Below are positions 1-8,239 of a stretch of 13,449 nt of DNA, piece after piece (the stretch's first letter is position 1; each line of letters starts with the position of its first letter). Source of the DNA: Bacillota bacterium (lineage in GTDB: Bacteria; Bacillota; Clostridia; Peptostreptococcales; Anaerovoracaceae); assembly GCA_016280485.1 (NCBI GenBank), contig JAEEGU010000061.1, positions 1 through 13,449 of the forward strand, in the 5' to 3' direction. The notes beneath the pieces were generated by a model. The model was given only the letters and a program-made list of their open reading frames with translations. It was not told where the DNA came from and did no database searches. The position numbers and the translations under genes are program-made.

Positions 1-2124
1 CATGAAAAGGAAGAAGGCGGCAGCGTCATCAAAAAGGGCGCTCTCCGTGGAGTAGAATCCAACGGAATGCTCTGCGGACCGCAGGAGCTTGGCTGGGCCG
101 ACAAGGTAGCACCTTATATTTCAAAGGACGGAATCTGGCTTCTGCCTGAAGGTGAGGACAGACTCGGCGAAAGCATCGTCAGCGTATTCGACCTCGATCA
201 GGAGGTTGTGGACTTTGGCGTTACACCGAACCGTCCGGACTGGCTTTCAATGCTCGGAATCGCACGTGAGGTAAAGGCCTTCACGGGCAAGCCGCTTAAT
301 CTCAAAAAGCCGGAGGTAAAGGCAGAGGGCAGTGGAAAGGCAGAGGACTACATCTCCGTTGAAATCAGAAACAAGGCATGCCGCAGATATACTGCGAGAA
401 TTATCACAGATGTAAAAATTGAGCAGTCACCTTGGTGGCTCCAGCACAGGCTGATGCTCGCAGGCATGAGACCTATCAACAACATCGTAGATATCACAAA
501 CTTTGTAATGCTCGAATACGGTCAGCCGCTACACGCATTTGACATCAGCACCGTAGAGGACAGAAAGATTATCGTTGACACGGCTAAGGACGGAGACACG
601 TTCGTAACTCTCGACGGAAAAGAAAGAAAGATATACAGCGATACGCTGATGATTAATGACGGCAAAAAGCCTATCGGTATCGCAGGAACCATGGGTGGTC
701 TCAATTCCGAAATCGAGGACACCACAACAACAGTTATTCTCGAATCCGCAAACTTCGATTCGGGCAGCATCTATCATACCAGCAAAAAGCTGAACATCCG
801 CACGGAAGCGCAGAACAGATACACACGTGGCGTATCGCCTGAAATCTGCGCAGAGGCTGCCAACAGATTCTGCCAGCTTGTTGAGATGGTAGGTGCCGGC
901 AAGGTAGTTCCGGGAATGGTTGACATCTATCCGGATCCGGAGGTTCTCCCGACAACAAAGGTTCGCGTATCCCGTATGAACCTCGTATGCGGAACAAAGC
1001 TTGACCGCGACACAATGAAGAGCTATCTTGAAAAGCTCGACATGAAGGTTGAATACACGGAAAGCCCTGACGTAATGCTGGTAACCCCGCCTCCTACAAG
1101 GAGAGACATGCTTGAAGAGGTGGACTACACCGAAGAAATCGCGAGAATGTACGGCTACGACAAGATAGACTTCACTATCCCTGCCGACAACATTACCGTA
1201 AGCGTATCGAAGAGCTGGGCACTTCGCGAGCAGGCACGCCGTCTCATGACAGGCATGGGCGCTTGCGAGATCCAGACCTACTCCTTCGTAAGTCCAAAGG
1301 GCGTTGAAAAGATGGGACTGTCCGAGGACAGCTGGGAGAGAAACTTCTTAAAGCTCTTAAATCCGCTCGGTGAGGAAACGTCCGTAATGAGGACTATCCT
1401 CACTCCGAACATGCTCGAGGTACTGGCGCGCAACATCAACCGCGGCATCCTTCAGGCAAAGGCATTTGAAATCGGCAACACATTCATGCCGAACATGATA
1501 GATCCGAGCGACCTTCCTGAGGAGGAGCTCTCAATGTGCATAGGTATCTATGGCGGAGACGCTGACTTCTTCAGATTAAAGGGTATGGTAGAGGCGTTCC
1601 TTGACGGAATAGGCGTAAAGGACTACAAGTTCACGGCTGAATCCGAGTACGAGCCTTATCACCCGGGTCGCTGCGCACGCATTTCAATTGGTGACGAGGA
1701 GCTCGGTATCATGGGCGAAATCCATCCAAGCGTTGCAAAGAATTTTGAAATCGAGGAAAAGGTATATATCTGCGAGCTTATGTTCGAAAAGTTCCTGAAG
1801 ATGGCGGAAAACGAAAAGCATTACAGCCCGCTGCCGAAGTTCCCTTCGACAGAGCGTGATATAGCGCTTGTTGTTGACGAGGACGTACTGGTAGGAGACC
1901 TTGAGGAAACAATCAAATCCTGCGGCGGCTCAATACTTGAGAGCGTAAAGATGTTCGACATCTATCGCGGACCTCAGGTAGGCTTCGGAAAGAAATCCAT
2001 AGCGTTCAACCTCGTTTACAGAGATCAGGAAAAGACTCTGACGGATGACGATGTAAAGAAAGTACACGATATCGTCTTAGAGCACCTCGAGGGTAAATTT
2101 AGCGCAACACTTCGCGAAATGTAA
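1..2124 (+). CDS. pheT: Phenylalanine-tRNA ligase beta subunit (5' end outside window)
   Basis: This is the beta chain of the alpha2-beta2 phenylalanyl-tRNA synthetase, which charges tRNA-Phe in the cytoplasm. The frame is open from base 1, so the true start lies upstream. About 707 residues are visible against roughly 800 for the family. The fragment opens inside the N-terminal tRNA-binding (EMAP-like) domain, shown by RGVESNGMLC. The B3/B4 editing domain follows, with RPINNIVDITNFVMLEYGQP and HAFD. The B5 domain comes next, with TPPPTRRDMLEEVDYTEEI and ARMYGYDKI. A catalytic-like core follows, and the C-terminal anticodon-binding FDX-ACB domain begins near PKFPSTERDIALVV and ends at the stop. 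The alpha chain gene pheS is normally directly upstream but is not in view. zapA begins 37 bases after the stop, and I see no terminator between them. No truncation or frameshift is visible in the part present. Confidence 0.97.
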   Translation, partial: HEKEEGGSVIKKGALRGVESNGMLCGPQELGWADKVAPYISKDGIWLLPEGEDRLGESIVSVFDLDQEVVDFGVTPNRPDWLSMLGIAREVKAFTGKPLNLKKPEVKAEGSGKAEDYISVEIRNKACRRYTARIITDVKIEQSPWWLQHRLMLAGMRPINNIVDITNFVMLEYGQPLHAFDISTVEDRKIIVDTAKDGDTFVTLDGKERKIYSDTLMINDGKKPIGIAGTMGGLNSEIEDTTTTVILESANFDSGSIYHTSKKLNIRTEAQNRYTRGVSPEICAEAANRFCQLVEMVGAGKVVPGMVDIYPDPEVLPTTKVRVSRMNLVCGTKLDRDTMKSYLEKLDMKVEYTESPDVMLVTPPPTRRDMLEEVDYTEEIARMYGYDKIDFTIPADNITVSVSKSWALREQARRLMTGMGACEIQTYSFVSPKGVEKMGLSEDSWERNFLKLLNPLGEETSVMRTILTPNMLEVLARNINRGILQAKAFEIGNTFMPNMIDPSDLPEEELSMCIGIYGGDADFFRLKGMVEAFLDGIGVKDYKFTAESEYEPYHPGRCARISIGDEELGIMGEIHPSVAKNFEIEEKVYICELMFEKFLKMAENEKHYSPLPKFPSTERDIALVVDEDVLVGDLEETIKSCGGSILESVKMFDIYRGPQVGFGKKSIAFNLVYRDQEKTLTDDDVKKVHDIVLEHLEGKFSATLREM

Positions 2125-2161
2125 TACGTATATTGCAATTGATGATAAAAGGAGAAAAATA

Positions 2162-2713
2162 ATGGACAACAAGGTTACCGTAAAGATTTACGGACAGGAA
2201 TACACAATTTCCGGAGAAGGCAGCCGAGAGCACATTATGAAGGTTGCCGACTATGTCGACAGCAAGATGCTGGAAATCAGTAAGGCCGCACCGGGAACAT
2301 CTCCGCAGACAATTGCAATGCTTGCTGCAGTAAATATTTCGGATGAGTTCTTCACACTGAAGGAAGAGAATGAAGAGCTCACAAAGAATAACGAACAGCT
2401 CAAACATGACACGGAGCACTATGTTCAGCTTTGGGACGAGGCAAAGCGCAATTTCATGCAGTGCAAGGACGAAACCGCTACGGTAAATCGTCAAAAGGAA
2501 GAACTCATGGAAACGCTTCGCAGAACCCAGGCAGACCTTGAGAGTGCACGTGAGGAGGCCGGCGAAGCAAAGGCAAAGGCAGAGCAGTCCGCAAATGCCG
2601 AGCTTGAAGACCTTCAGAAGAAATGCAAGGAAATGGAGGTAAACTTCTTTGACCTCCAGATGGAGAATATCAGATTAAAGAGCGAGGTAGACCATTACAA
2701 GAGCTTGGTATAA
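2162..2713 (+). CDS. zapA: Cell division protein ZapA, long coiled-coil form
   Basis: ZapA is a small cytoplasmic protein that bundles FtsZ filaments and helps assemble the division ring. The first 60 or so residues match the family: a short beta-strand opening (VTVKIYGQEYTISG), then helices with HIMKVADYVDSKM and a segment ending AAVNISDEFF. From about residue 65 to the end the protein is highly charged and rich in E, K, A and L, as expected for a continuous coiled coil. At 183 residues it is about twice the length of minimal ZapA proteins; the extra is all C-terminal coiled coil. The ATG is supported by GGAG at 2151-2154, seven bases upstream. The neighbours pheT and mutS2 are a common setting for zapA in Clostridia. 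Family assignment is confident; the role of the extension is unknown. Confidence 0.9.
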   Translation: MDNKVTVKIYGQEYTISGEGSREHIMKVADYVDSKMLEISKAAPGTSPQTIAMLAAVNISDEFFTLKEENEELTKNNEQLKHDTEHYVQLWDEAKRNFMQCKDETATVNRQKEELMETLRRTQADLESAREEAGEAKAKAEQSANAELEDLQKKCKEMEVNFFDLQMENIRLKSEVDHYKSLV

Positions 2714-2740
2714 GCCTCTGCGTACGGATTGGGAGTAGCC

Positions 2741-5134
2741 ATGAATGCAAAAACCTTTAAGGTTCTTGAATATGAAAAAATAATAAATATGCTTTCAGAG
2801 CAGGCTGCTTCTGCAAAGACTCGCGAAGAGCTTTTAAAGCTTAAGCCGAGTACTGATATCAGAGAGATTGCAGATTTACAGGCCGAGACAGGCGAAGCGC
2901 TCACAGTGATTGTTCACAAGGGCGCTTTGCCTCTCGGCAGCTTCTATGACATTGCGGGAAGCCTTAATCTGGCTCGCAAGGGCGGATGCCTCACAATGAA
3001 GCAGCTTTTGGAGGTTCTCTATAATGTGCGCGTTACGCGCGAGGTGAAGAATTTTCTCAATTCTGATTTGCCGGAGCTTCCTATCATAGACAGCATCAGA
3101 GACGTCCTCGAGCCTCAAAAATATATCGAGGAAAACATAGACAGATGCATCCTCTCCGAGGATGAGATGGCAGACAACGCCAGCCCGGAACTAAAATCAA
3201 TCAGGCGCAAAAAAGTCCAGCAGGGCGAAGCGATTACGGCGAGACTTAACAATATCATCAACTCATCGTCAAACCGCACTTATCTGCAGGATGCCATAGT
3301 AACAATGCGCGACGGCAGATACTGCATACCCGTAAAGCAGGAGCACCGTGCACATTTTCCGGGAATGATACACGACAGATCGCAGACGGGAGCTACGCTC
3401 TTCATAGAGCCGCAGGCAATCGTCAATTTAAATAACGAACTCAGAGAACTCGAGCTTGCCGAAAAGGCCGAGATGCAGCGCGTGCTCGAAGAGCTTACAG
3501 CAAGCGTGGCACAGCACTACCACGAGCTTACAAACAACCAGGGGCTTCTCTTAAAGCTCGACTACATGTTCGCAAAGGGAAAGCTCTCTTCCGCAATGCA
3601 TGCGGAGCAGCCGCAGATTGCAGAGGACAGTGGGCTCTTGCTTAAGGAGGCACGGCATCCGCTTCTTGACGAGAAAAAGGCGGTACCTATTACCGTAACC
3701 CTGGGAAAGGTTTCCGATGAAAAGGAATACCACACGCTTGTCATAACCGGTCCGAACACGGGCGGCAAGACCGTCACACTTAAAACCGTGGGGCTGCTTG
3801 CCATGATGGCTCAGTCGGGGCTGCACATTCCGGCATCGGGCATGTCGAGAATCCCTGTTTACGAGAAAATCTATGCGGACATTGGCGACGAGCAGAGCAT
3901 AGAACAAAACCTTTCCACATTTTCATCCCATATGAAAAACATTGTGGAGATTGTAAAGGATGCAAATCCGGATACGCTGGTGCTTGTTGATGAGCTCGGG
4001 GCGGGTACGGACCCGACCGAGGGCGCAGCCCTTGCAATTTCAGTGCTCGAGCACGTACGCAGGAGCGGCGCTTTTACAATCGCCACGACCCACTACAACG
4101 AATTAAAGAAATATGCCATCTCAACGCCGGATGTCGAAAACGCCTGCATGGAGTTTAATGTGGAGACGCTGTCGCCTACCTATAAGCTTTTGGTCGGTGT
4201 GCCGGGCAGATCCAACGCCTTCGAGATAAGCCGTAAGCTCGGGCTTGACGGCGAGGTCATAGACGACGCCAGGGCACTTTTAGAGAGCGGAGACATAGAG
4301 TTTGAAGAGGTTATTACTTCTCTTGAGGCAGACCGCCGCGCGGCCGAAGCAGAGCGCGAGGATGCGGCTGCCATGGGTGCGGAGATAAAGCGTCAAAAGG
4401 AAGAAATAGATAAACTGAAGGCACGCCTCGAACGCGACAAGGAAAAGATTTTATCCGAAGCCAGGGAGGAGGCCCGCAGCATCGTAAAGGATGCTCAGGA
4501 AACGGCAAAGGAGGTCCAGCAGGAGCTCAAGGAGCTGGCAAAGATGGATTCTCTGGGCGAACGTACGCGGCGCTACGACGAGAACAAGCGCAGACTCAAT
4601 CAGGCGGAAAAGAAATACCGCGAAAAGATTGTGGTCAGCGAGGAGTTCGAATCGGCGCGGCCGGAGGACATCAAGATAGGGTCCCAGGTAAAGGTGATGA
4701 CAATAGGCCAGAACGGCGAGGTAATATCCCTGCCGGACTCTTCGGAAAACGTTCAGGTGCAGATAGGTCTTATGAAGGTTACCGCAAAGGTAAGCGACCT
4801 TAAGCTGCTCAACGTGAAAAGAAAAAAAGTAAAAGAGGAATTCAGAGGGACAAAATATGGTACAATGTATCGTACAAAGTCACAGCAGGTTTCTCTTTCT
4901 ATAAATATCGTCGGAAAGAATCTGGACGATGCCATCATGGAGGTCGATAAATATCTCGACGATGCCATGATAGCAAATCTTGAAAACGTTACGATTATTC
5001 ACGGACGCGGCGAGGGAATACTTCGCGCGGGCGTGCAAAAGCTTTGCAAGAGCCACAAGGCTGTGGCGTCTTTCCGCAAAGGAAAATACAACGAGGGCGG
5101 CGACGGCGTGACTGTCGTGACGCTCAAACGCTAA
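2741..5134 (+). CDS. mutS2: MutS2 family ATPase with C-terminal Smr domain
   Basis: MutS2 is a MutS-like ATPase that lacks the mismatch-recognition domain. It is linked to suppression of recombination and, in Bacillus, to rescue of collided ribosomes. I chose the ATG at 2741 (797 residues): GGGAG lies a few bases upstream and MNAKTFKVLEY is the usual family opening. An in-frame TTG at 2729 is less likely. An N-terminal core and clamp region precede the ATPase. The ATPase shows Walker A (GPNTGGKT, residues 337-344), a signature loop (STFSSHMKN) and Walker B (LVLVDE, D417 and E418). A coiled coil of about 100 residues follows, then a KOW-like segment (IKIGSQVKV) and the Smr domain. HGRG (754-757) is intact, but the usual LDLRG is replaced by INIVG (721-725). 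The gene lies 27 bases after zapA and 12 bases before the next gene. Confidence 0.96.
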   Translation: MNAKTFKVLEYEKIINMLSEQAASAKTREELLKLKPSTDIREIADLQAETGEALTVIVHKGALPLGSFYDIAGSLNLARKGGCLTMKQLLEVLYNVRVTREVKNFLNSDLPELPIIDSIRDVLEPQKYIEENIDRCILSEDEMADNASPELKSIRRKKVQQGEAITARLNNIINSSSNRTYLQDAIVTMRDGRYCIPVKQEHRAHFPGMIHDRSQTGATLFIEPQAIVNLNNELRELELAEKAEMQRVLEELTASVAQHYHELTNNQGLLLKLDYMFAKGKLSSAMHAEQPQIAEDSGLLLKEARHPLLDEKKAVPITVTLGKVSDEKEYHTLVITGPNTGGKTVTLKTVGLLAMMAQSGLHIPASGMSRIPVYEKIYADIGDEQSIEQNLSTFSSHMKNIVEIVKDANPDTLVLVDELGAGTDPTEGAALAISVLEHVRRSGAFTIATTHYNELKKYAISTPDVENACMEFNVETLSPTYKLLVGVPGRSNAFEISRKLGLDGEVIDDARALLESGDIEFEEVITSLEADRRAAEAEREDAAAMGAEIKRQKEEIDKLKARLERDKEKILSEAREEARSIVKDAQETAKEVQQELKELAKMDSLGERTRRYDENKRRLNQAEKKYREKIVVSEEFESARPEDIKIGSQVKVMTIGQNGEVISLPDSSENVQVQIGLMKVTAKVSDLKLLNVKRKKVKEEFRGTKYGTMYRTKSQQVSLSINIVGKNLDDAIMEVDKYLDDAMIANLENVTIIHGRGEGILRAGVQKLCKSHKAVASFRKGKYNEGGDGVTVVTLKR

Positions 5135-5146
5135 ACGGAGGAAAAA

Positions 5147-5608
5147 GTGTATCTCATCAGCGCATGCTTACTCGGTGAAAACTGCAAATACGACGGCGGA
5201 AACAATCTGACGGACTGGGTTTTAGCCTTTGCGGAAAAGCACAGCTTTATGCCGGTTTGCCCGGAGGTTGCGGGCGGTCTTTCCGTGCCGAGACATCCTT
5301 GTGAGATTCGCGAGAATGCATCGGACTGCGCCACCACCGTGGTAAACGACATTGGTGAGGATGTAACGGATGCGTTTTTCCTCGGTGCGGAGGAAACTTT
5401 AAGGGCGGCACAAAAGGAGGCCCGAGCCCGAGGAGAGAAAATTGAAGGGGCGATATTAAAGAAAAACAGTCCGTCCTGCGGGAGCGGGAGCGTTTACGAT
5501 GGGACGTTTTCGCACACGATTGTAGGCGGCGATGGGATATTCGTCCGAAGACTCAGGGAGATTGGGATACCGGTTTGGCATGAAGAAAGAAAGGATTATT
5601 TATTATGA
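5147..5608 (+). CDS. DUF523 / TudS-like iron-sulfur protein
   Basis: This protein has 153 residues and the complete DUF523 pattern. It opens with LISACLLGENCKYDGG, continues with PVCPEVAGGLSVPR and then KKNSPSCG. Cys7, Cys38 and Cys111 fit the three cysteines that hold a [4Fe-4S] cluster in TudS, the characterised thiouracil desulfidase of this family. Ser108 lies in the loop believed to act in catalysis. From the family I infer a cytoplasmic desulfidase of thiolated uracil or a related compound, but the real substrate here is unknown. The GTG start is supported by CGGAGG at 5136-5141, five bases upstream. The stop overlaps the argS start as ATGA, which implies translational coupling, so this protein is made together with ArgRS. 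The length is typical of the short, single-domain form. Confidence 0.88.
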   Translation: MYLISACLLGENCKYDGGNNLTDWVLAFAEKHSFMPVCPEVAGGLSVPRHPCEIRENASDCATTVVNDIGEDVTDAFFLGAEETLRAAQKEARARGEKIEGAILKKNSPSCGSGSVYDGTFSHTIVGGDGIFVRRLREIGIPVWHEERKDYLL

Positions 5609-7323
5609 TTGATTATAAAGAATTGGTTGCAAAGGCAATATATGATGCAGGCGTGGGCCTGGAGCTTCCGGAAATTATGGATGTTGTAGAGGTACCTGCC
5701 GATGACAAGATGGGAGACTATGCGTTCCCTTGCTTTAAGCTTGCAAAGGTTCTGAGAAAAGCGCCTCCTATGATTGCAAAGGACATCGCGGGTAAACTCG
5801 AAGGAAATCCGCTTTTCACAAAGGTTGAGCCTGTCAACGCTTATGTAAATATGTTTATGAGCAAAGAGGAATTCGTAAAGAGCGTCCTTTCCGAAGTGCT
5901 CGAAAAGGGCGAAAGCTACGGTAGGAGTGACCTTGGCGGCGGCAAGACCGTTATCGTAGAGTATTCATCTCCTAACATTGCAAAGCCTTTCCATATCGGA
6001 CATATCAGATCGACTGTAATCGGTAATGCCATCTACAAGCTCTACGATGCGCTCGGCTACAAGACAGTCAGAATCAACCACCTCGGCGACTACGGTACGC
6101 AGTTCGGAAAGATGATCTGCGCATACAGACACTGGGGCAACGAAGAAGACGTAAAGAGAGAGCCAATCAAGACTCTCCTAGAATACTATACAAAGTTCCA
6201 CGTTGAGGTTGAGACTCACCCTGAGCTCGACGACGAGGCAAGAGCTATTTTTGCAAAGCTTGAAAAGGGCGAGCCGGAGGAGGTACGCCTTTGGCAGTGG
6301 TTCAGAGACGAGTCTCTCAAAGAGTTTAACCGCGTATACGACATGCTCGGCATCACCTTTGACTCCTATGCGGGCGAGAGCTTTTACTCGGACAAAATGC
6401 CTGCAATCGAAAAGGAACTCGAGGAAAAGGGCCTGATGAAGGAATCCGAGGGTGCAATGATTGTAGACCTCGAGCCTTACGGAATGCCGCCTGCGCTCAT
6501 CAAAAAGTCGGACGGTTCATCCCTCTACATCACAAGAGACCTCGCGGCATCAAACTACCGCAAGGAGCACTATAATTTCTATAAGAACCTGTACATCGTA
6601 GCATCCCAGCAGAATCTGCACTTCCAGCAGTGGATCAAGATCCTCGAGCTGATGGGCAGAGAATGGGCGTACGACTGCGTACATATTCCGTTCGGACTTG
6701 TATCACTCGAAGACGGCACCATGTCCACAAGACACGGCAGAGTCGTATTCCTCGAGGATGTATTAAACCGTGCGGTTGAAAAGACAAAGGAAATAATCCT
6801 CGAAAAGAATCCTAACGCAGAAAATGTCGAAGAAATCGCAAAGGCTGTCGGCATCGGTGCGGTTATTTTCCAAGAGCTTTCAAACAGCAAGATAAAGGAC
6901 TATGTGTTCAGCTGGAACAAGGTATTAAACTTCGAAGGCGAGACAGGCCCTTATGTTCAGTATGCACATGCAAGAGCATGCTCAGTGCTTAGAAATGCCG
7001 GTGATGAACTCATTCAAAAGGCAAAGGATGTGAGCGCTCTTGATATGAAGTACCTCACAGGCGAATCCGCATACAAGCTCGCAAAGGAGCTTTATGATTT
7101 CCCTGCAGCTATCGTAGAGGCGGCAGAAAAGTACGAGCCGTCCATCCTCACACGCCACATCGTGGATATCGCTCAGAGCTTTAACAAGTTCTACTATGAC
7201 GAGCACATTCTGGTGGATGACGAGGCAGAAAAGCTTGCAAAGGTTGCACTTGTCTATGCGGCTAAGTCAACAATTGCGGCAGGACTTAATCTCCTCGGCA
7301 TGAAGGCACCTGAAAAGATGTAA
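5605..7323 (+). CDS. argS: Arginine-tRNA ligase
   Basis: This is arginyl-tRNA synthetase, a class I enzyme that charges tRNA-Arg in the cytoplasm. Its 572 residues match the family length. The N-terminal additional domain (about 1-100) contacts the tRNA. The Rossmann catalytic domain starts near SSPNIAKPFHIGHIRS, with HIGH at residues 130-133. The second signature appears as MSTRHG from residue 373; loss of a strict KMSK is common in ArgRS and does not suggest inactivity. The C-terminal DALR-type helical anticodon-binding domain begins near GPYVQYAHARA (about residue 450). The ATG overlaps the stop of the DUF523 gene by four bases, and AAAGGA at 5590-5595 is the likely ribosome binding site. 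There is no room for a T-box leader, so control must come from an upstream promoter. Confidence 0.98.
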   Translation: MIDYKELVAKAIYDAGVGLELPEIMDVVEVPADDKMGDYAFPCFKLAKVLRKAPPMIAKDIAGKLEGNPLFTKVEPVNAYVNMFMSKEEFVKSVLSEVLEKGESYGRSDLGGGKTVIVEYSSPNIAKPFHIGHIRSTVIGNAIYKLYDALGYKTVRINHLGDYGTQFGKMICAYRHWGNEEDVKREPIKTLLEYYTKFHVEVETHPELDDEARAIFAKLEKGEPEEVRLWQWFRDESLKEFNRVYDMLGITFDSYAGESFYSDKMPAIEKELEEKGLMKESEGAMIVDLEPYGMPPALIKKSDGSSLYITRDLAASNYRKEHYNFYKNLYIVASQQNLHFQQWIKILELMGREWAYDCVHIPFGLVSLEDGTMSTRHGRVVFLEDVLNRAVEKTKEIILEKNPNAENVEEIAKAVGIGAVIFQELSNSKIKDYVFSWNKVLNFEGETGPYVQYAHARACSVLRNAGDELIQKAKDVSALDMKYLTGESAYKLAKELYDFPAAIVEAAEKYEPSILTRHIVDIAQSFNKFYYDEHILVDDEAEKLAKVALVYAAKSTIAAGLNLLGMKAPEKM

Positions 7324-7334
7324 GAGGTAAGGCT

Positions 7335-8210
7335 TTGAGATACGAAGGAATGATATATCGCCCACCAAGTGAAGCCTACAGCTATCTTTTGCAGGTGACG
7401 GTGGGCTGTTCCCACAACAAGTGCACATTCTGCAGCATGTACAAGGACAAGAAATTCCATGTCCGCCCGATGGCCGACATAATGGAGGACCTTGACATGG
7501 CGCGCGGCTACTACGATCGCGTGGGCCGCATCTTCCTGTGCGACGGTGATGCTCTGTGCCTTTCAAACGACAAGCTGCTTACGATACTTAATCGCATAGC
7601 CGAGCTCTTCCCGGAGTGTGAGAGGGTCACAACCTACGGCCGCGCAAGCGACATAAACAGAAAGACCGAAGAGGAGCTTATCGCACTTCGCGATGCGGGG
7701 CTTGCCATGGTGTATATCGGCGCAGAGTCGGGCTCTGACGAGGTCTTAAAAAGGGTAAACAAGGGCAGCAGCCGCGAGGAAATAATCGCGGCCGTTCAAA
7801 AGGTTGAGCGCTGCGGTATTATGGCGAGTGTGACGTTTATCAGCGGGCTTGGCGGAAAAGAGCTTATGCGCGAGCATGCGGTAAAGACGGGCTCGATGAT
7901 AACCGAAATGGGTGCGTCATATGTGGGGCTTTTAACACTTATGACGGAGCCTCTGGCGCCGCTTACGGGAGCCATTGCGCGCGGGGAGTTTCAGGTGCTT
8001 ACAGGCGAAGAAGCCGTTGCGGAAACTCTCTTAATCCTTAAAAATGTCGGGATACCTGCAAAGTCGTGCGTATTCCGCATGAACCACGCTTCAAACTATC
8101 TGTCGCTTCGCGGGAATCTTCCGGAGGACCGCGACAGAATGATTGCGCGCTGCGAGGCTGCGCTCAAGGACACGGGAATGCTGAAAAGCGAGATTTTCAG
8201 GGCACTTTAG
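7335..8210 (+). CDS. Radical SAM protein with CX4CX2C cluster motif
   Basis: The protein has 291 residues and is a cytoplasmic radical S-adenosylmethionine enzyme of unknown substrate. The cluster-binding motif GCSHNKCTFC supplies Cys25, Cys30 and Cys33, with four residues between the first two cysteines instead of three. Other radical SAM features follow: FLCDGDAL (about 67-74), YIGAESGSDEVL (about 127-138) and a C-terminal MNHASNYLSLRG. The opening RYEGMIYRPPSEA looks like the conserved family N-terminus, which favours the TTG at 7335 with an AGAGG site just upstream. An in-frame ATG at 7350 would cut this motif. The gene starts 11 bases after argS and lies 29 bases before a second radical SAM gene. 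I recognise the superfamily but not the reaction. Alternative labels such as Elp3/MiaB-like describe only the shared fold. Confidence 0.85.
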   Translation: MRYEGMIYRPPSEAYSYLLQVTVGCSHNKCTFCSMYKDKKFHVRPMADIMEDLDMARGYYDRVGRIFLCDGDALCLSNDKLLTILNRIAELFPECERVTTYGRASDINRKTEEELIALRDAGLAMVYIGAESGSDEVLKRVNKGSSREEIIAAVQKVERCGIMASVTFISGLGGKELMREHAVKTGSMITEMGASYVGLLTLMTEPLAPLTGAIARGEFQVLTGEEAVAETLLILKNVGIPAKSCVFRMNHASNYLSLRGNLPEDRDRMIARCEAALKDTGMLKSEIFRAL

Positions 8211-8239
8211 CCCGGTATATATAGGCCGGAAAGGGAACG

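Noticed and set aside
5560..5604. Possible T-box leader for argS
   Set aside because: argS starts inside the stop codon of the preceding gene, leaving no leader, and no T-box sequence is present.
6715..6745. Degenerate KMSK motif (MSTRHG) in ArgRS as a sign of inactivity
   Set aside because: Many bacterial ArgRS enzymes lack a strict KMSK and are active; HIGH and the remaining domains are intact.
8211..8239. Possible palindrome CCGG-TATATATA-GGCCGG between the radical SAM genes
   Set aside because: Only four GC pairs would form around an AT-rich loop, with no T-run or known operator match, so it is too weak to call.
8211..8239. Possible cobalamin riboswitch ahead of the B12-binding radical SAM gene
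   Set aside because: The gap is only 29 bases, far too short for a cobalamin riboswitch.
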